A DNA stretch of 64,000 bases from Yanghanlia sp047501535 (GCF_047501535.1 NZ_JAZDRJ010000015.1:14331-78330), one strand, 5' to 3'; positions 6,946-15,826 are shown, numbered from the stretch's first letter. Numbers and translations are program-made. The notes: generated by a model not told the origin, from the letters alone.

Positions 6946-7348
6946 CGCGGTTGAGCACGAACCCCTTCCTGAGATGACGCATTTTTGACATTTCAATGCG
7001 GATTTTTGAGGGATGGCTCTGTACTTCCAGTCCTTGATGAAACCTACGCCAAAACATACGCCCCACATACGATTTATTGCCATGAATATGGAATAAACGC
7101 AAAAACCCGCCTTTTGCACGTCTGCGTGTCGCAGACACCCTACCCGAAGATAGGACGTGTGGCGGGTGTGTTGAACAAATTCTAACCCGACCAATGCCAG
7201 GATGCAGCTGCACCGGGCTCCAACCACAACGCCCCCCCCCCGCTCCTACTACAATAGCCAGACGCCGCCGCGATGGCTGGGTCGGACTTTTCCACCCTCC
7301 TGAAATACGCGTTAACTCACATCCAAAGCCACACACCCCATACGCTTG
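6946..7348. other. Right edge of the accessory island, upstream of mutS
   Basis: About 400 bases contain no convincing gene. Visible structures are repeated ACATACG/TACGCC words around 7042-7075, the long dyad at 7106-7166, and a run of ten C at 7232-7241 some 107 bases before mutS. The base composition changes to typical high-GC housekeeping sequence around 7190. The mutS promoter must lie here but I cannot place it. Confidence 0.5.
7106..7166. repeat. Long compound dyad of unknown function
   Basis: The outer arms CCCGCC (7106-7111) and GGCGGG (7161-7166), and the inner arms CACGTC (7118-7123) and GACGTG (7154-7159), pair in register. Inside lies a separate perfect hairpin, GTCTGCG-TGT-CGCAGAC (7120-7136), which would compete for the inner 5' arm. 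No T-run follows. It could be a structured RNA, a recombination site or the remnant of a mobile-element end. Confidence 0.5.
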
Positions 7349-10003
7349 ATGACCAGCCCCAATCTCTCCAACCACACCCCCATGATGCAGCAGTATCTCC
7401 GCCTTAAAGCGGAGGCTGGAAACTATCTGCTGCTCTACCGCATGGGTGACTTCTATGAACTCTTCTATGAAGACGCAGAGCGCGGTGCGCGGCTGTTGAA
7501 CTTGACGCTGGCCAAGCGCGGGATGTCGAATGGGGCGCCTGTGCCGATGGCAGGCGTACCGTTTCATTCCGTGGAAGGGTATCTCGCACGACTGGTTGCT
7601 ATGGGCGAATCGGTGGCCATTTGCGAGCAAGTGGGCGACCCGGCCACCAGCAAGGGGCCGGTGGAACGCAAGATTGTGCGCATTGTCACCCCCGGCACGC
7701 TGACCGACGACGCCTTGCTGCCCAGCAAGGCCGACCGCATGATTGCCGCCGTGTGGGTGCAAGGTAAGGGGCGTAACGAACGCTGCGGGCTGGCCTGGAT
7801 GAACCTGGCGAATGGCGAGTTCCGTGTGACGGAATGCACCCCCGATATGATGGAAACGGAGATACATCGGATCGACCCGGCTGAACTGGTCTACCCTGAA
7901 AGCGCGCCGTCAACTGAAGCCACTCAGACGGCAGTCAGCCGCATTCCGGATTGGCATTTTGAAGCGGATGGCGCCCTGCATGTGCTGGAAACGCATTTCC
8001 AGGTAGATGGCCTGCAAAGCCTTGGGCTGGCCGACGTGCCGGTAGCGGCATGTGCTGCAGGCGCCTTGCTGCGTTATGTTAGCCGCACGCAAAGCCAGGC
8101 TTTAGAGCATATCCATAGCATCAAGGTCGATCATGGTGGCGAATACGTGGTGCTGGACCCCGTTTCACGCCGCAACCTGGAGCTGACCGACACCATTAAT
8201 GGCGATGACGGCCCCACACTGTTTTCGGTGCTGGACCACTGCGCCACCCCGATGGGCAGCCGCCTGCTGCGTCGCTGGCTGCATCAGCCGTTGCGCAACA
8301 CGCAGGCAGCACTTGAGCGCCAACACGTTATCGCATCCTTGCTTTCCCCTACCCCAATTGGCGGGCTGGAAGCCGAGGAGCCGTTAGACACCTTGCGTAA
8401 CAGCCTGAAGCGCATGCCCGATCTCGAGCGTATTTCCACACGCTTGTGGCTACGCTCGGTGCGCCCGCGCGAATTGGCCAGCTTGCGCGACTGCTTGCAA
8501 CAGATGCCCGATTTCATGCGCTTTCTGGCTGAACGCTATGCGGATGGCCCGGCGCTACAGGCTCTGCAGGCCCAGCTTGCCGTAGACCCTGCGGCGACAC
8601 AGCTCCTGACCCGCGCTATTGCCGAAGAACCGGCCCTGCAGATTCGCGATGGCGGCGTGCTGGCAGACGGCTACGATACTGAACTGGATGAACTGCGGCG
8701 TTTGGCCACCGACAGTGGCGAGTTCCTCATGGAGCTTGAAGCCCGTGAACGCGAACGCAGCGGCATTCCCAATTTGCGGGTGGAATACAACCGGGTACAT
8801 GGCTTCTTTATCGAGGTTTCCCGTGGGCAGGCGGATAAAGTGCCAGATGATTACCGCCGCCGCCAAACGCTGAAAAACTCTGAACGCTATATCACCCCGG
8901 AGCTCAAGGAATGGGAAGACAAAGTGCTGTCCGCCAAGGAACGCAGCCTGGCAAGGGAGAAATGGCTGTTCGAGCAACTGCTGGAAACGTTGATTGGATA
9001 TGCGCCAGCACTGAGCGTGTGTGCCGCCGCCTTGGCGCAGATTGACGCCCTAGCCGCGCTCGCGCTGCATGCCCGCGATAACGACTGGACGGCCCCCGAA
9101 CTGACCGACACGCCCGAAATCCTGATTGAAGCGGGCCGCCACCCGGTAGTGGAACGCAGTATCGAGCGCTTCACCCCCAACGACTGCACGCTGAACAACA
9201 CCCAGCGCATGTTGCTGATTACCGGGCCCAACATGGGGGGTAAATCGACCTATATGAGGCAGATTGCCTTAATCGTTCTGCTGGCCAGAATGGGCAGTTT
9301 TGTGCCGGCAGCTTCAGCCCGCATCGGCGACATAGACCGCATTTTCACCCGTATTGGTGCCGGGGATGATCTGGCAGGCGGTAGGTCTACCTTCATGATG
9401 GAAATGACTGAAGCTGCTGGCATTCTTCACGCCAGCACATCCCACAGCCTGGTGCTGATGGATGAAATCGGTCGCGGCACCTCCACCTATGACGGCTTGG
9501 CGCTGGCCTGGGCCATCGCTCACCGCTTACTGAATCACAACCAGGCGTTCACGCTGTTTGCGACCCATTATTTTGAGCTCACACGTCTGCCTTCCGAGGC
9601 GCCTACCGCTGTCAATGTTCATTTGGCAGCAGCCGAATCTGCCTCCGGCATTGTGTTTCTGCATGAAGTCCGCCCTGGCCCGGCCAGCCGCAGCTACGGC
9701 ATCCAAGTTGCGCAACGCGCGGGGATTCCCGCCGCAGTGATCCGGCATGCAAGCCGCGAACTCTCGCGCCTGGAAGCCCTCGGCGTCGCCACCCCGCAAC
9801 TGGATTTATTTGGTGCGGGGAACGCTGTTGACGAGCAGGCAGCAGCCGGCGTGACTCAGACCGCCACCGCGCTTTCTGACAGCGAGCGAGCCGAAATCGA
9901 AAGCGCTCTGACCTTGCGCGATAAACTGCGTGACATTGACCCCAACAGCCTGTCACCCCGCGACGCGCTCGATCTCCTTTACGCATTGCACGAAGAACTT
10001 TAA
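7349..10003 (+). CDS. mutS: DNA mismatch-repair ATPase MutS
   Basis: The 884-residue protein binds base mismatches and starts methyl-directed repair with MutL. The mismatch-reading motif GDFYELFYEDA places Phe35 and Glu37, matching the Phe-x-Glu of E. coli MutS. The ABC-type ATPase has Walker A GPNMGGKST near residues 626-633, followed by DDLAGGRSTFMMEM and Walker B LVLMDEIGRGTSTYDG. A C-terminal helix-turn-helix ends in DALDLLYALHEEL. ATG at 7349 is chosen over the TTG immediately before it. The next gene begins two bases after the stop. Length agrees with the family. Confidence 0.97.
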   Translation: MTSPNLSNHTPMMQQYLRLKAEAGNYLLLYRMGDFYELFYEDAERGARLLNLTLAKRGMSNGAPVPMAGVPFHSVEGYLARLVAMGESVAICEQVGDPATSKGPVERKIVRIVTPGTLTDDALLPSKADRMIAAVWVQGKGRNERCGLAWMNLANGEFRVTECTPDMMETEIHRIDPAELVYPESAPSTEATQTAVSRIPDWHFEADGALHVLETHFQVDGLQSLGLADVPVAACAAGALLRYVSRTQSQALEHIHSIKVDHGGEYVVLDPVSRRNLELTDTINGDDGPTLFSVLDHCATPMGSRLLRRWLHQPLRNTQAALERQHVIASLLSPTPIGGLEAEEPLDTLRNSLKRMPDLERISTRLWLRSVRPRELASLRDCLQQMPDFMRFLAERYADGPALQALQAQLAVDPAATQLLTRAIAEEPALQIRDGGVLADGYDTELDELRRLATDSGEFLMELEARERERSGIPNLRVEYNRVHGFFIEVSRGQADKVPDDYRRRQTLKNSERYITPELKEWEDKVLSAKERSLAREKWLFEQLLETLIGYAPALSVCAAALAQIDALAALALHARDNDWTAPELTDTPEILIEAGRHPVVERSIERFTPNDCTLNNTQRMLLITGPNMGGKSTYMRQIALIVLLARMGSFVPAASARIGDIDRIFTRIGAGDDLAGGRSTFMMEMTEAAGILHASTSHSLVLMDEIGRGTSTYDGLALAWAIAHRLLNHNQAFTLFATHYFELTRLPSEAPTAVNVHLAAAESASGIVFLHEVRPGPASRSYGIQVAQRAGIPAAVIRHASRELSRLEALGVATPQLDLFGAGNAVDEQAAAGVTQTATALSDSERAEIESALTLRDKLRDIDPNSLSPRDALDLLYALHEEL

Positions 10004-10005
10004 TC

Positions 10006-11196
10006 ATGAATATTGATCAGCCCCTCACCTTGCTCGGCGGCATTTCGCCACAAGAGTTCATGAACCGCTATTGGCAGAAACAGCCCCTGCTGATCCGTCA
10101 GGCCATTCCTGATTACAAACCGAATCTGCGCCCCGCAGATATTCGCAAGCTGGTGAAACGCGAGGAAGTAGAGTCCCGGCTGATCTGGCAGGAAGACGGG
10201 GTTTGGAATATGGATAAAGGCCCCTTCACCAAGCTGCCTTCCACACGTAAGCCCGGTTGGACGGTGCTGGCCCAAAGCGTAGACCTTCACGACGACGGCA
10301 TGGCTGAACTAATGCGCCGGTTCCGCTTTATTTCGGATGCACGGCTGGATGATGTGATGATCAGCGTCGCCACCAAAGATGGAGGCGTTGGTCCTCATTT
10401 TGACAGTTACGATGTTTTCCTGCTGCAAGGTCACGGCACCCGGCGCTGGCGTATCAGCCAGCAAACCGATCTTGAGCTCATACCGGGCTTACCATGCAAA
10501 ATCCTGCAACGCTTCGAGGCTGAGCAAGAGTTCGTCCTGGAACCGGGTGACATGCTGTATCTACCCCCTCATGTCGCTCATGATGGCATTGCAGAGACCC
10601 ACGATTGCATGACCATTTCCATCGGTTTTCGTGCTCCTTCGCACGGCGCACTGGCCTATGGCATGCTGCACGCCATGTCCGACCAGTTAATGGCCAATCT
10701 GGGCAACGATGACGGCGTTTATGCACGCCCTACCATTCCGGGCCCGGTACTGGACGACACTTACAAAGACCCGGGCGCTAATGCCACCCGCACACCGGCA
10801 AAATTACCCAATGCATTGCTCGACACCACCATCGACGCCGTGCGCCAGCTTCCCCGAGGCCGCAAACAAGCCGCTCGCTTTCTCGGCCAATGGCTGACCG
10901 AACTGCCAGATAACGCATATTTCATTCCGGGTGACGACGTGCTGCCCGACCATGAACCCATGCCGGCCATCGGCCGACTGGTGCTGGATCGTTGCACCCG
11001 CATGATGTATCGCGGCAAAGAACTCTATATCAACGGAGAAGTCGCCCCTGTCCAGGCCAGCAGCCGCATGCGGGCGCTGGCCGACGAGCGGGAACTGACC
11101 TGCTCAGCAAGTCTGCTGAAGAAGCTCAAACGCAGCGAAGAAGCCGCCTTGCGCGACTGGATTGCAGAAGGCTGGGTGCATTACCTGGAAGATTAA
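10006..11196 (+). CDS. roxA: RoxA/YcfD-like ribosomal protein L16 arginine hydroxylase (JmjC cupin)
   Basis: The 396-residue protein has the 2-oxoglutarate/Fe(II) cupin signature His131-x-Asp133 in GPHFDSYDVFLLQ, followed by GTRRWRIS, and a distal His192 in LPPHVAHDG. The order and spacing correspond to E. coli YcfD (373 residues), which hydroxylates an arginine of ribosomal protein L16. The N-terminal ISPQEFMNRYWQKQPLLIRQ is also characteristic, and the C-terminal winged-helix part is present. It starts two bases after the mutS stop, so co-transcription with mutS is likely. The substrate is inferred from the family. Confidence 0.88.
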   Translation: MNIDQPLTLLGGISPQEFMNRYWQKQPLLIRQAIPDYKPNLRPADIRKLVKREEVESRLIWQEDGVWNMDKGPFTKLPSTRKPGWTVLAQSVDLHDDGMAELMRRFRFISDARLDDVMISVATKDGGVGPHFDSYDVFLLQGHGTRRWRISQQTDLELIPGLPCKILQRFEAEQEFVLEPGDMLYLPPHVAHDGIAETHDCMTISIGFRAPSHGALAYGMLHAMSDQLMANLGNDDGVYARPTIPGPVLDDTYKDPGANATRTPAKLPNALLDTTIDAVRQLPRGRKQAARFLGQWLTELPDNAYFIPGDDVLPDHEPMPAIGRLVLDRCTRMMYRGKELYINGEVAPVQASSRMRALADERELTCSASLLKKLKRSEEAALRDWIAEGWVHYLED

Positions 11197-11235
11197 AAAA
11201 AACCGGCCGGCCCACTATTTAGTGAACCGGCCGGT
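11194..11235. terminator. Bidirectional terminator between roxA and bamC
   Basis: The perfect 9-bp arms ACCGGCCGG (11202-11210) and CCGGCCGGT (11227-11235) are separated by 16 bases. The run of A just before the left arm gives a T-run for minus-strand transcription from bamC; the right side serves roxA less strongly. Confidence 0.8.
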
Positions 11236-11274
11236 ATTTCGCTGCACCGCCGCCAGTGAAGGCGGAATAGCGGC

Positions 11275-12405
11275 TTAGTTGGACGTCATGTGTTCAATCA
11301 GCACAGAAAGGATGCGCTTAGCCGTATCATCTTCCTGCTTGACGCCGTTTTGATCCCTGACGGTTACGATAGAATCGCTCCCCTGGCTCTGCACGTGAAT
11401 GCGGTAGGGAACCGGCTCAGCGGTATTCTTCCCGCCAAACAGGCGCCCGAAGAAGTTCTGTTGCTCGATTTTTTCACCAAGATCGACATCGAGATAGCGG
11501 ATATAGTAATCACCCGCTGAACGATCGCGATCTTCTACAGAGAAGCCTGCTGAATCGATGGCTACGCCCACACGACGCCAGGCGCGGTCGAAAGATTCCG
11601 CCATCACCAGTGCGACCTGATCCGGCTGCGCTTCGACCGTGGGACGAAGATTGACTTTCTCCGCCTCAGCCACTCGCTCGGAGGCCGTCTCAACATCAGT
11701 ACCAAGGAAAACCATAAGGCGGGCCAACATGGTGGCGTTCAGACCGGGATCTTCCTTACCATGAATCCAACGCATGGCGGTATCTTCCATCGTTGGCTCT
11801 TCATACATATGTTGGTGGCTGATGTAGATTTCGCTCGTGTTTGAGTCGATACGTTCCAGCCGAGTGCGGAAGCGTTCCCTCTCGCCACTGTCGAATACCT
11901 GGTCGATCAGGGCCCCCAGCGCCGAACGGATCCAGCCTTCCGGAATCTTGGCGCGGTTTTCGGCCCAGTCGGTTTCAACCAGCCCGGTACGTGGGTTTTC
12001 GGTACGAATCGTGAAGCCCTGATCGGTCCAGAATTCCAGCAGCAAAGGGTAGATTTGCTCCGCAGGCCGGTTTACCACCAACCAACGCAGGTCGCCGTCG
12101 CGCTTGACCTGAATCCCTTCCTGTTGCGGCAGCACCTCTACCTGACCAATGGCAGGACGCTCACTCTGGGCAGCCGCGTATTGGGAAAAGGTGGTTACGC
12201 CTTCCGGCGCCGTATAACGGACGTCGCGATTCGCCTGAGTCAGATCAGGCGGAATGTTCAGCGGGTCGCCTGCTACCGTGCTTCGGTAATCGACAGACTC
12301 TTCAAGCCCGAGCGCCTGATTCAGCGATGAGCAGCCAGACAGCAGAAAAGCGCTCAGGCCGATCGCCGACCCGATGCGGCATGTCTTCTTGAGGTAGGTG
12401 GTCAT
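11275..12405 (-). CDS. bamC: Outer-membrane assembly lipoprotein BamC
   Basis: The 376-residue product begins with a lipoprotein signal peptide ending in the lipobox LLSGC (GLSAFLLSGCSSLNQALGL). It continues with the unstructured YRSTVAGDPLNIPPDL segment typical of BamC/NlpB, then two helix-grip domains, the second around FDRAWRRVGVAIDSAGFSVE. BamC is a subunit of the BAM complex that inserts beta-barrel proteins. The start is two bases after the dapA stop, reproducing the widespread dapA-bamC (dapA-nlpB) pairing. A strong terminator lies beyond its stop codon. Confidence 0.93.
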   Translation of the reverse strand: MTTYLKKTCRIGSAIGLSAFLLSGCSSLNQALGLEESVDYRSTVAGDPLNIPPDLTQANRDVRYTAPEGVTTFSQYAAAQSERPAIGQVEVLPQQEGIQVKRDGDLRWLVVNRPAEQIYPLLLEFWTDQGFTIRTENPRTGLVETDWAENRAKIPEGWIRSALGALIDQVFDSGERERFRTRLERIDSNTSEIYISHQHMYEEPTMEDTAMRWIHGKEDPGLNATMLARLMVFLGTDVETASERVAEAEKVNLRPTVEAQPDQVALVMAESFDRAWRRVGVAIDSAGFSVEDRDRSAGDYYIRYLDVDLGEKIEQQNFFGRLFGGKNTAEPVPYRIHVQSQGSDSIVTVRDQNGVKQEDDTAKRILSVLIEHMTSN

Positions 12406-12407
12406 GT

Positions 12408-13304
12408 TCAGAGTAAGCCTGCTTCTTTCAGAGATGAGCGAACGAGCTCGTGATATTGGGCCGACAACGGCACCAGGGGTAGACGATAGCCAAGTTCTGT
12501 CAGGCCCATTTCAGCCACAGCCCATTTAACAGGAATGGGGTTCGCTTCAACAAACAGGACCTTGTTCAGTTGGGCCAGCCGCGCATTGAGTTCGCGCGTG
12601 CGAGGGACGTCGCCGGCAATGGCGGCAGCGCAGAGTTCGTGCATCAGGCGCGGCGCCACGTTGGCTGTGACAGAAATATTGCCGTGCCCACCTAGCAGCA
12701 TGAGTGCAGCAGCAGTGGGATCATCGCCACTGAGGACTTGGAAGCCGCTGGGGACATCGCGCAAGAGCAAAGCGCCACGGGCGATATCGCCGGTAGCATC
12801 TTTAATGCCAATAATGTTGGGGACTTCGGCCAGGCGCAAAACGGTTTCGTGCGAGAGATCGGCCACACAACGGCCAGGCACGTTGTAGAGGATCATGGGC
12901 AGATCCACCGTTTCGACGATCTTTCGAAAATGCTGATACAGCCCTTCTTGTGTGGGGCGGTTGTAATACGGGACAACGGACAGACCAGCCTGAGCACCCA
13001 CATTTTTAGCGTGTTGCGTCAGTTCAATCGCTTCGCTGGTGGAGTTGCCGCCCACCCCTGCCACCACAGGTATGCGGCCGGCGGCGTGTTCGACAGCTAC
13101 GCGGATGATTTCGAAATGTTCTTCAAAATCGACAGTAGGGGATTCACCGGACGTGCCCACTACGACCAGACCGTCTGTGCCTTCGGCAACATGCCAGTCT
13201 ATAAGTTTTCGGAAGGCGTCGAGATCAAGGCTGCCATCGGGGTGCATGGGTGTAACAAGGGCCACCATGCTGCCCTGGAAAATCGAGGAATCCGTGCTTG
13301 CCAT
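12408..13304 (-). CDS. dapA: 4-hydroxy-tetrahydrodipicolinate synthase
   Basis: The 298-residue protein is a full-length DapA, which condenses pyruvate with aspartate semialdehyde in lysine and diaminopimelate synthesis. It shows the GTSGESPT motif near residues 50-57, the YNVPGR loop with Tyr140, and the Schiff-base lysine Lys168 in IIGIKDATGD. The start is preceded by GGAGAT. It is followed directly by bamC. The 82-base gap upstream, before the minus-strand site-2 protease, is large enough for its own promoter. Confidence 0.96.
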   Translation of the reverse strand: MASTDSSIFQGSMVALVTPMHPDGSLDLDAFRKLIDWHVAEGTDGLVVVGTSGESPTVDFEEHFEIIRVAVEHAAGRIPVVAGVGGNSTSEAIELTQHAKNVGAQAGLSVVPYYNRPTQEGLYQHFRKIVETVDLPMILYNVPGRCVADLSHETVLRLAEVPNIIGIKDATGDIARGALLLRDVPSGFQVLSGDDPTAAALMLLGGHGNISVTANVAPRLMHELCAAAIAGDVPRTRELNARLAQLNKVLFVEANPIPVKWAVAEMGLTELGYRLPLVPLSAQYHELVRSSLKEAGLL

Positions 13305-13386
13305 TTTTCAGTTGATCTCCGCTAACGCATCGGCCGCGCACAAAACACGCAGGCCGAACCTAACATGTAAGTTTACTCGTAAAGAC

Positions 13387-14037
13387 TCACAAAAACCATT
13401 TGATGATAGTCTGCCCGAAGAGCAGGAACGGAGTCAGAAAAAACCACAACATGCCGGTGACCATCAACAGGATGAGAATCAGTATGCCGTAGGGCTCAAT
13501 GCGCGAATATTGATACGCCAGGCCGTTAGGCAAAATGCTGCAAACAATGCGCCCACCGTCCAGGGGCGGCAACGGCACCAGATTCAGCGCCATCAAAATC
13601 AGATTCACCTGCACGCCTGCGATCGCCATTCGCGCCCAGAAATCCGAGGCGGATGCACCGGCCTCTGCGAGCAGCCGCAGGCTAATCGCCCAGATAATGG
13701 CCATCACCAGATTAGAAGCCGGCCCGGCCAGCGCCACCCAGGCCATATCGCGCTTGGGGTTGCGTAAACGGCTCCAGTCGACGGGAACGGGCTTGGCCCA
13801 GCCAAACAGCAGGCCGCTGCCGCCCATCAGCTTGGTGGAAAACAGCAAAACCAACGGCACCACAATGGTGCCGATGGGGTCTACATGACGGATTGGGTTG
13901 AGGCTGATGCGACCGGCCTGCCAGGCGGTAGGGTCGCCAAACATACGCGCAACATAACCATGGGCGGCTTCATGCAGGGTAATACCGAAAAGCACGGGAA
14001 GCGCATAGACCGTGATCGTCTGGATAAGGTCGGACAT
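13387..14037 (-). CDS. Site-2 protease family membrane metalloprotease (M50)
   Basis: The 216-residue protein is very hydrophobic and contains the zinc-protease motif HEAAH (His22, Glu23, His26) in the first membrane region and the third ligand Asp160 in NLVPLPPLDGGRI. The fifth and sixth segments end in WFFLTPFLLFG. This is the short YwhC-like M50 subgroup, without PDZ domain. Many such proteins have no known substrate, so only a role in intramembrane proteolysis is inferred. It lies 12 bases downstream of the Sua5-like gene on the same strand, a neighbourhood common in betaproteobacteria. Confidence 0.88.
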   Translation of the reverse strand: MSDLIQTITVYALPVLFGITLHEAAHGYVARMFGDPTAWQAGRISLNPIRHVDPIGTIVVPLVLLFSTKLMGGSGLLFGWAKPVPVDWSRLRNPKRDMAWVALAGPASNLVMAIIWAISLRLLAEAGASASDFWARMAIAGVQVNLILMALNLVPLPPLDGGRIVCSILPNGLAYQYSRIEPYGILILILLMVTGMLWFFLTPFLLFGQTIIKWFL

Positions 14038-14049
14038 CTGATTTATGGA

Positions 14050-14676
14050 TTAATCCAGCCCCACCGCAGAAAGATCACCCTGACCGCGGCGCAGCACTTC
14101 AGGCAGCGGGCCGGTGAGGTCAATAACGGTAGTCGGCGCTAATGAGCAAGGCCCGCCATCCACAACCGCAGCCAGTTGCCCACTGTAGCGTTCGAAGATT
14201 TCCTGTGCATCGTTAAGCGGCTGTTCGCCATCTTGCGGAATCAGCGTGGTAGAGACCAAAGGCGTACCCGCCGCTTCGATGAAATCGAGCGTGATGCGGT
14301 GGTCCGGCACCCGGATGCCTATGGTTTTACGTGACGGATGGGAAACCCGACGCGGCACTTCTTTGCTGGCTTCCAGGATAAAAGTGTAAGAACCCGGGGT
14401 GGCCAGCTTCAAAAAACGGTATTGACGATTATCGACGCGTGCAAAGTGACTGATCTCGCTCAGGTCGCGGCACAGCAGAGTAAGGTGGTGGCGTTCGTCC
14501 AGCCCGCGCAGCCTTCGCAAGGCATCTGCTGCAGACTTGTCATCCAGACGAGCGACAAGGGCGTAACTGGAATCTGTGGGGATGGCAACCAAGCCGCCTT
14601 CAGCGAGAAGCTGGCCAGCCTGATTGAGCAGCCGGGACTGGGGATTTTCTGGGTGAACGACAAAAAGTTGGGCCAT
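14050..14676 (-). CDS. Sua5/YciO/YrdC-family protein
   Basis: The 208-residue protein carries the YrdC fold signatures: AEGGLVAIPTDSSYALVARL near the start, RRLRGLDERHHLTLLCRDLS, and the later KTIGIRVPDH and GTPLVSTTLI motifs. YrdC/TsaC makes threonylcarbamoyl-AMP for tRNA t6A; the YciO branch, closer in sequence style here, is of less certain function. The ATG follows GGAAAC. It heads a minus-strand pair with the site-2 protease. A structured region with two dyads lies upstream, between it and tRNA-His. Confidence 0.85.
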   Translation of the reverse strand: MAQLFVVHPENPQSRLLNQAGQLLAEGGLVAIPTDSSYALVARLDDKSAADALRRLRGLDERHHLTLLCRDLSEISHFARVDNRQYRFLKLATPGSYTFILEASKEVPRRVSHPSRKTIGIRVPDHRITLDFIEAAGTPLVSTTLIPQDGEQPLNDAQEIFERYSGQLAAVVDGGPCSLAPTTVIDLTGPLPEVLRRGQGDLSAVGLD

Positions 14677-14762
14677 TTAATTGTTTCCTAACATTCTTGT
14701 TGGTCAGTTTAAGGGCGCTCCGACACACAGGCAACGACTAATTTCGCCCTACGATACATCGC

Positions 14763-14806
14763 CCCGCGTACGCGGGCAATCAGTCCATTCTGGGGGCTGA
14801 TTGCCC
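14763..14806. repeat. Two overlapping dyads upstream of tRNA-His
   Basis: The perfect 14-mer palindrome CCCGCGTACGCGGG (14763-14776) shares its last three bases with a second hairpin of 10-bp arms, GGGCAATCAG (14774-14783) and CTGATTGCCC (14797-14806). The two cannot form fully at once. Neither is followed by a T-run in either direction, so a terminator is unlikely. Confidence 0.5.
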
Positions 14807-14809
14807 CGG

Positions 14810-14870
14810 TTGGCAAACATTTTCTGTTTCATGCTAGAATTCATGTTCTTTCAGTGGTGCGGGTTCTTTA
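14810..14870 (+). promoter_or_regulatory. tRNA-His promoter and boxA-like site
   Basis: TTGGCA (14810-14815) and TAGAAT (14835-14840) are separated by 19 bases, a slightly long sigma-70 spacing. The leader then contains GGGTTCTTTAACC, close to the boxA antitermination element of ribosomal RNA leaders. The tRNA begins some 67 bases after the -10 box. Confidence 0.5.
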
Positions 14871-14907
14871 ACCAGCAAGAAATACAAATTTCACACTGGA
14901 AGCAGTG

Positions 14908-14983
14908 GTGACCGTAGCTCAGTTGGTAGAGTCCCGGATTGTGATTCCGGTTGTCGTGGGTTCGAGCCCCATCGGTCACCCCA
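14908..14983 (+). tRNA. tRNA-His (GTG)
   Basis: The cloverleaf is complete: acceptor GTGACCG (14908-14914) pairs with CGGTCAC (14973-14979), the anticodon GTG is at 14941-14943, the T-arm reads GTGGGTTCGAGCCCCAT, and CCA is encoded at 14981-14983. The extra G at 14907 opposite C14980 is the G-1 specific to tRNA-His. Confidence 0.97.
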
Positions 14984-15010
14984 AAATTCTCTTGTTAAAT
15001 CAAGCAATTA

Positions 15011-15036
15011 CGCCGCCGCCTTCAGCGGCGTTTTTT
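15011..15036 (+). terminator. Terminator after tRNA-His
   Basis: CGCCGC (15011-15016) and GCGGCG (15025-15030) form a GC-rich hairpin followed by six T (15031-15036). Confidence 0.85.
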
Positions 15037-15241
15037 GTTCCTGCTCCGAGTTTGACCAAAACTTGACCGTGTTTGCATGGGCAGCTAAGTAGTTAGAGGC
15101 CAGAGCGCATACATCTGAGCCACCTCATTCGACCTCAATCTTTCAGTTCTTTCAGAACCCCCAATGGCGTACCAGCCAAATATGCCATGACACTCGAATG
15201 CGTCGCAGGCCATGCTGTCTGAAGTCGGAGGCCCCCCGCCC

Positions 15242-15388
15242 CTACGGACACTCGGTAATACACCCTGAGAGTGTGTGTTTCTTCACCGCCTGCCAATCGC
15301 TCTCCTCCTGCTTGACGACAAACAGCTTGACGACCTCCACATGTTGCTTGATCACATCGACAGGATGGTCGGCCAATACATTGATCAT
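15242..15388 (-). pseudogene. Possible coding fragment, unrecognised
   Basis: A 48-residue minus-strand frame from ATG at 15388 reads with natural-looking amphipathic composition (VDVIKQHVEVVKLFVVKQEE, then SDWQAVKKHTL). No family is recognised and there is no clear ribosome site. It may be the surviving piece of a gene belonging to an island inserted at tRNA-His, or a chance frame. Confidence 0.25.
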
Positions 15389-15826
15389 CCCCTCGCGTAC
15401 CGGTGACTACAGCCACTGTAGTGACATCACGAAGCCGCGACAGACCAATATGATTAATGAATCTACTAATGACGTCCGGAGATTCCCAGCAAATCTGCAC
15501 TGACTCGGTATATGGCAGCAACTTGCGGGCCGTACAGCATTAACCTCACCGCCATCTCCTATCAGCAGGTGGATTCGATAATGAAACTGGACTTGTGAGG
15601 CGCTTCGCCCAACACAAAATGCGAGTGGCTCGACAATGCCACGGAAGCTACGGACCGGCTGGCTGGCAAAGCCTCTTTGGTAAACTGTGTGTCTTGCTCA
15701 CACGCGGAACGGCCGTGTGACATCGACTAGCTACGCTTGCTGTACCACTATACAAATATACAGTAGTATTAGCTGATGCCGATGCACAACTCCCAACGCG
15801 CCTTTTGATTTCCACGGTGGCCAAAA

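Larger units (their letters stand above)
14984..15826. other. Decayed intergenic region after tRNA-His
   Basis: After the terminator at 15011-15036 there are almost 800 bases without an intact gene. TTTGACC and CTTGACC occur as a short direct repeat at 15049-15067, the kind of arm-site repeat left by integrases beside tRNA genes. One minus-strand fragment at 15242-15388 has protein-like composition. The remainder shows nothing I can name; an AT-rich stretch near 15740-15775 may hold the methyltransferase promoter. Confidence 0.5.

Noticed and set aside
6565..7227. A long minus-strand frame across the AbiE end and the region before mutS
   Set aside because: It overlaps the well-supported AbiEii-like gene and its composition does not resemble a protein; it is a shadow frame.
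15135..15521. A 128-residue minus-strand frame after tRNA-His
   Set aside because: Composition is Cys- and Arg-rich in places and looks out of frame; a different frame over 15242-15388 is more protein-like.
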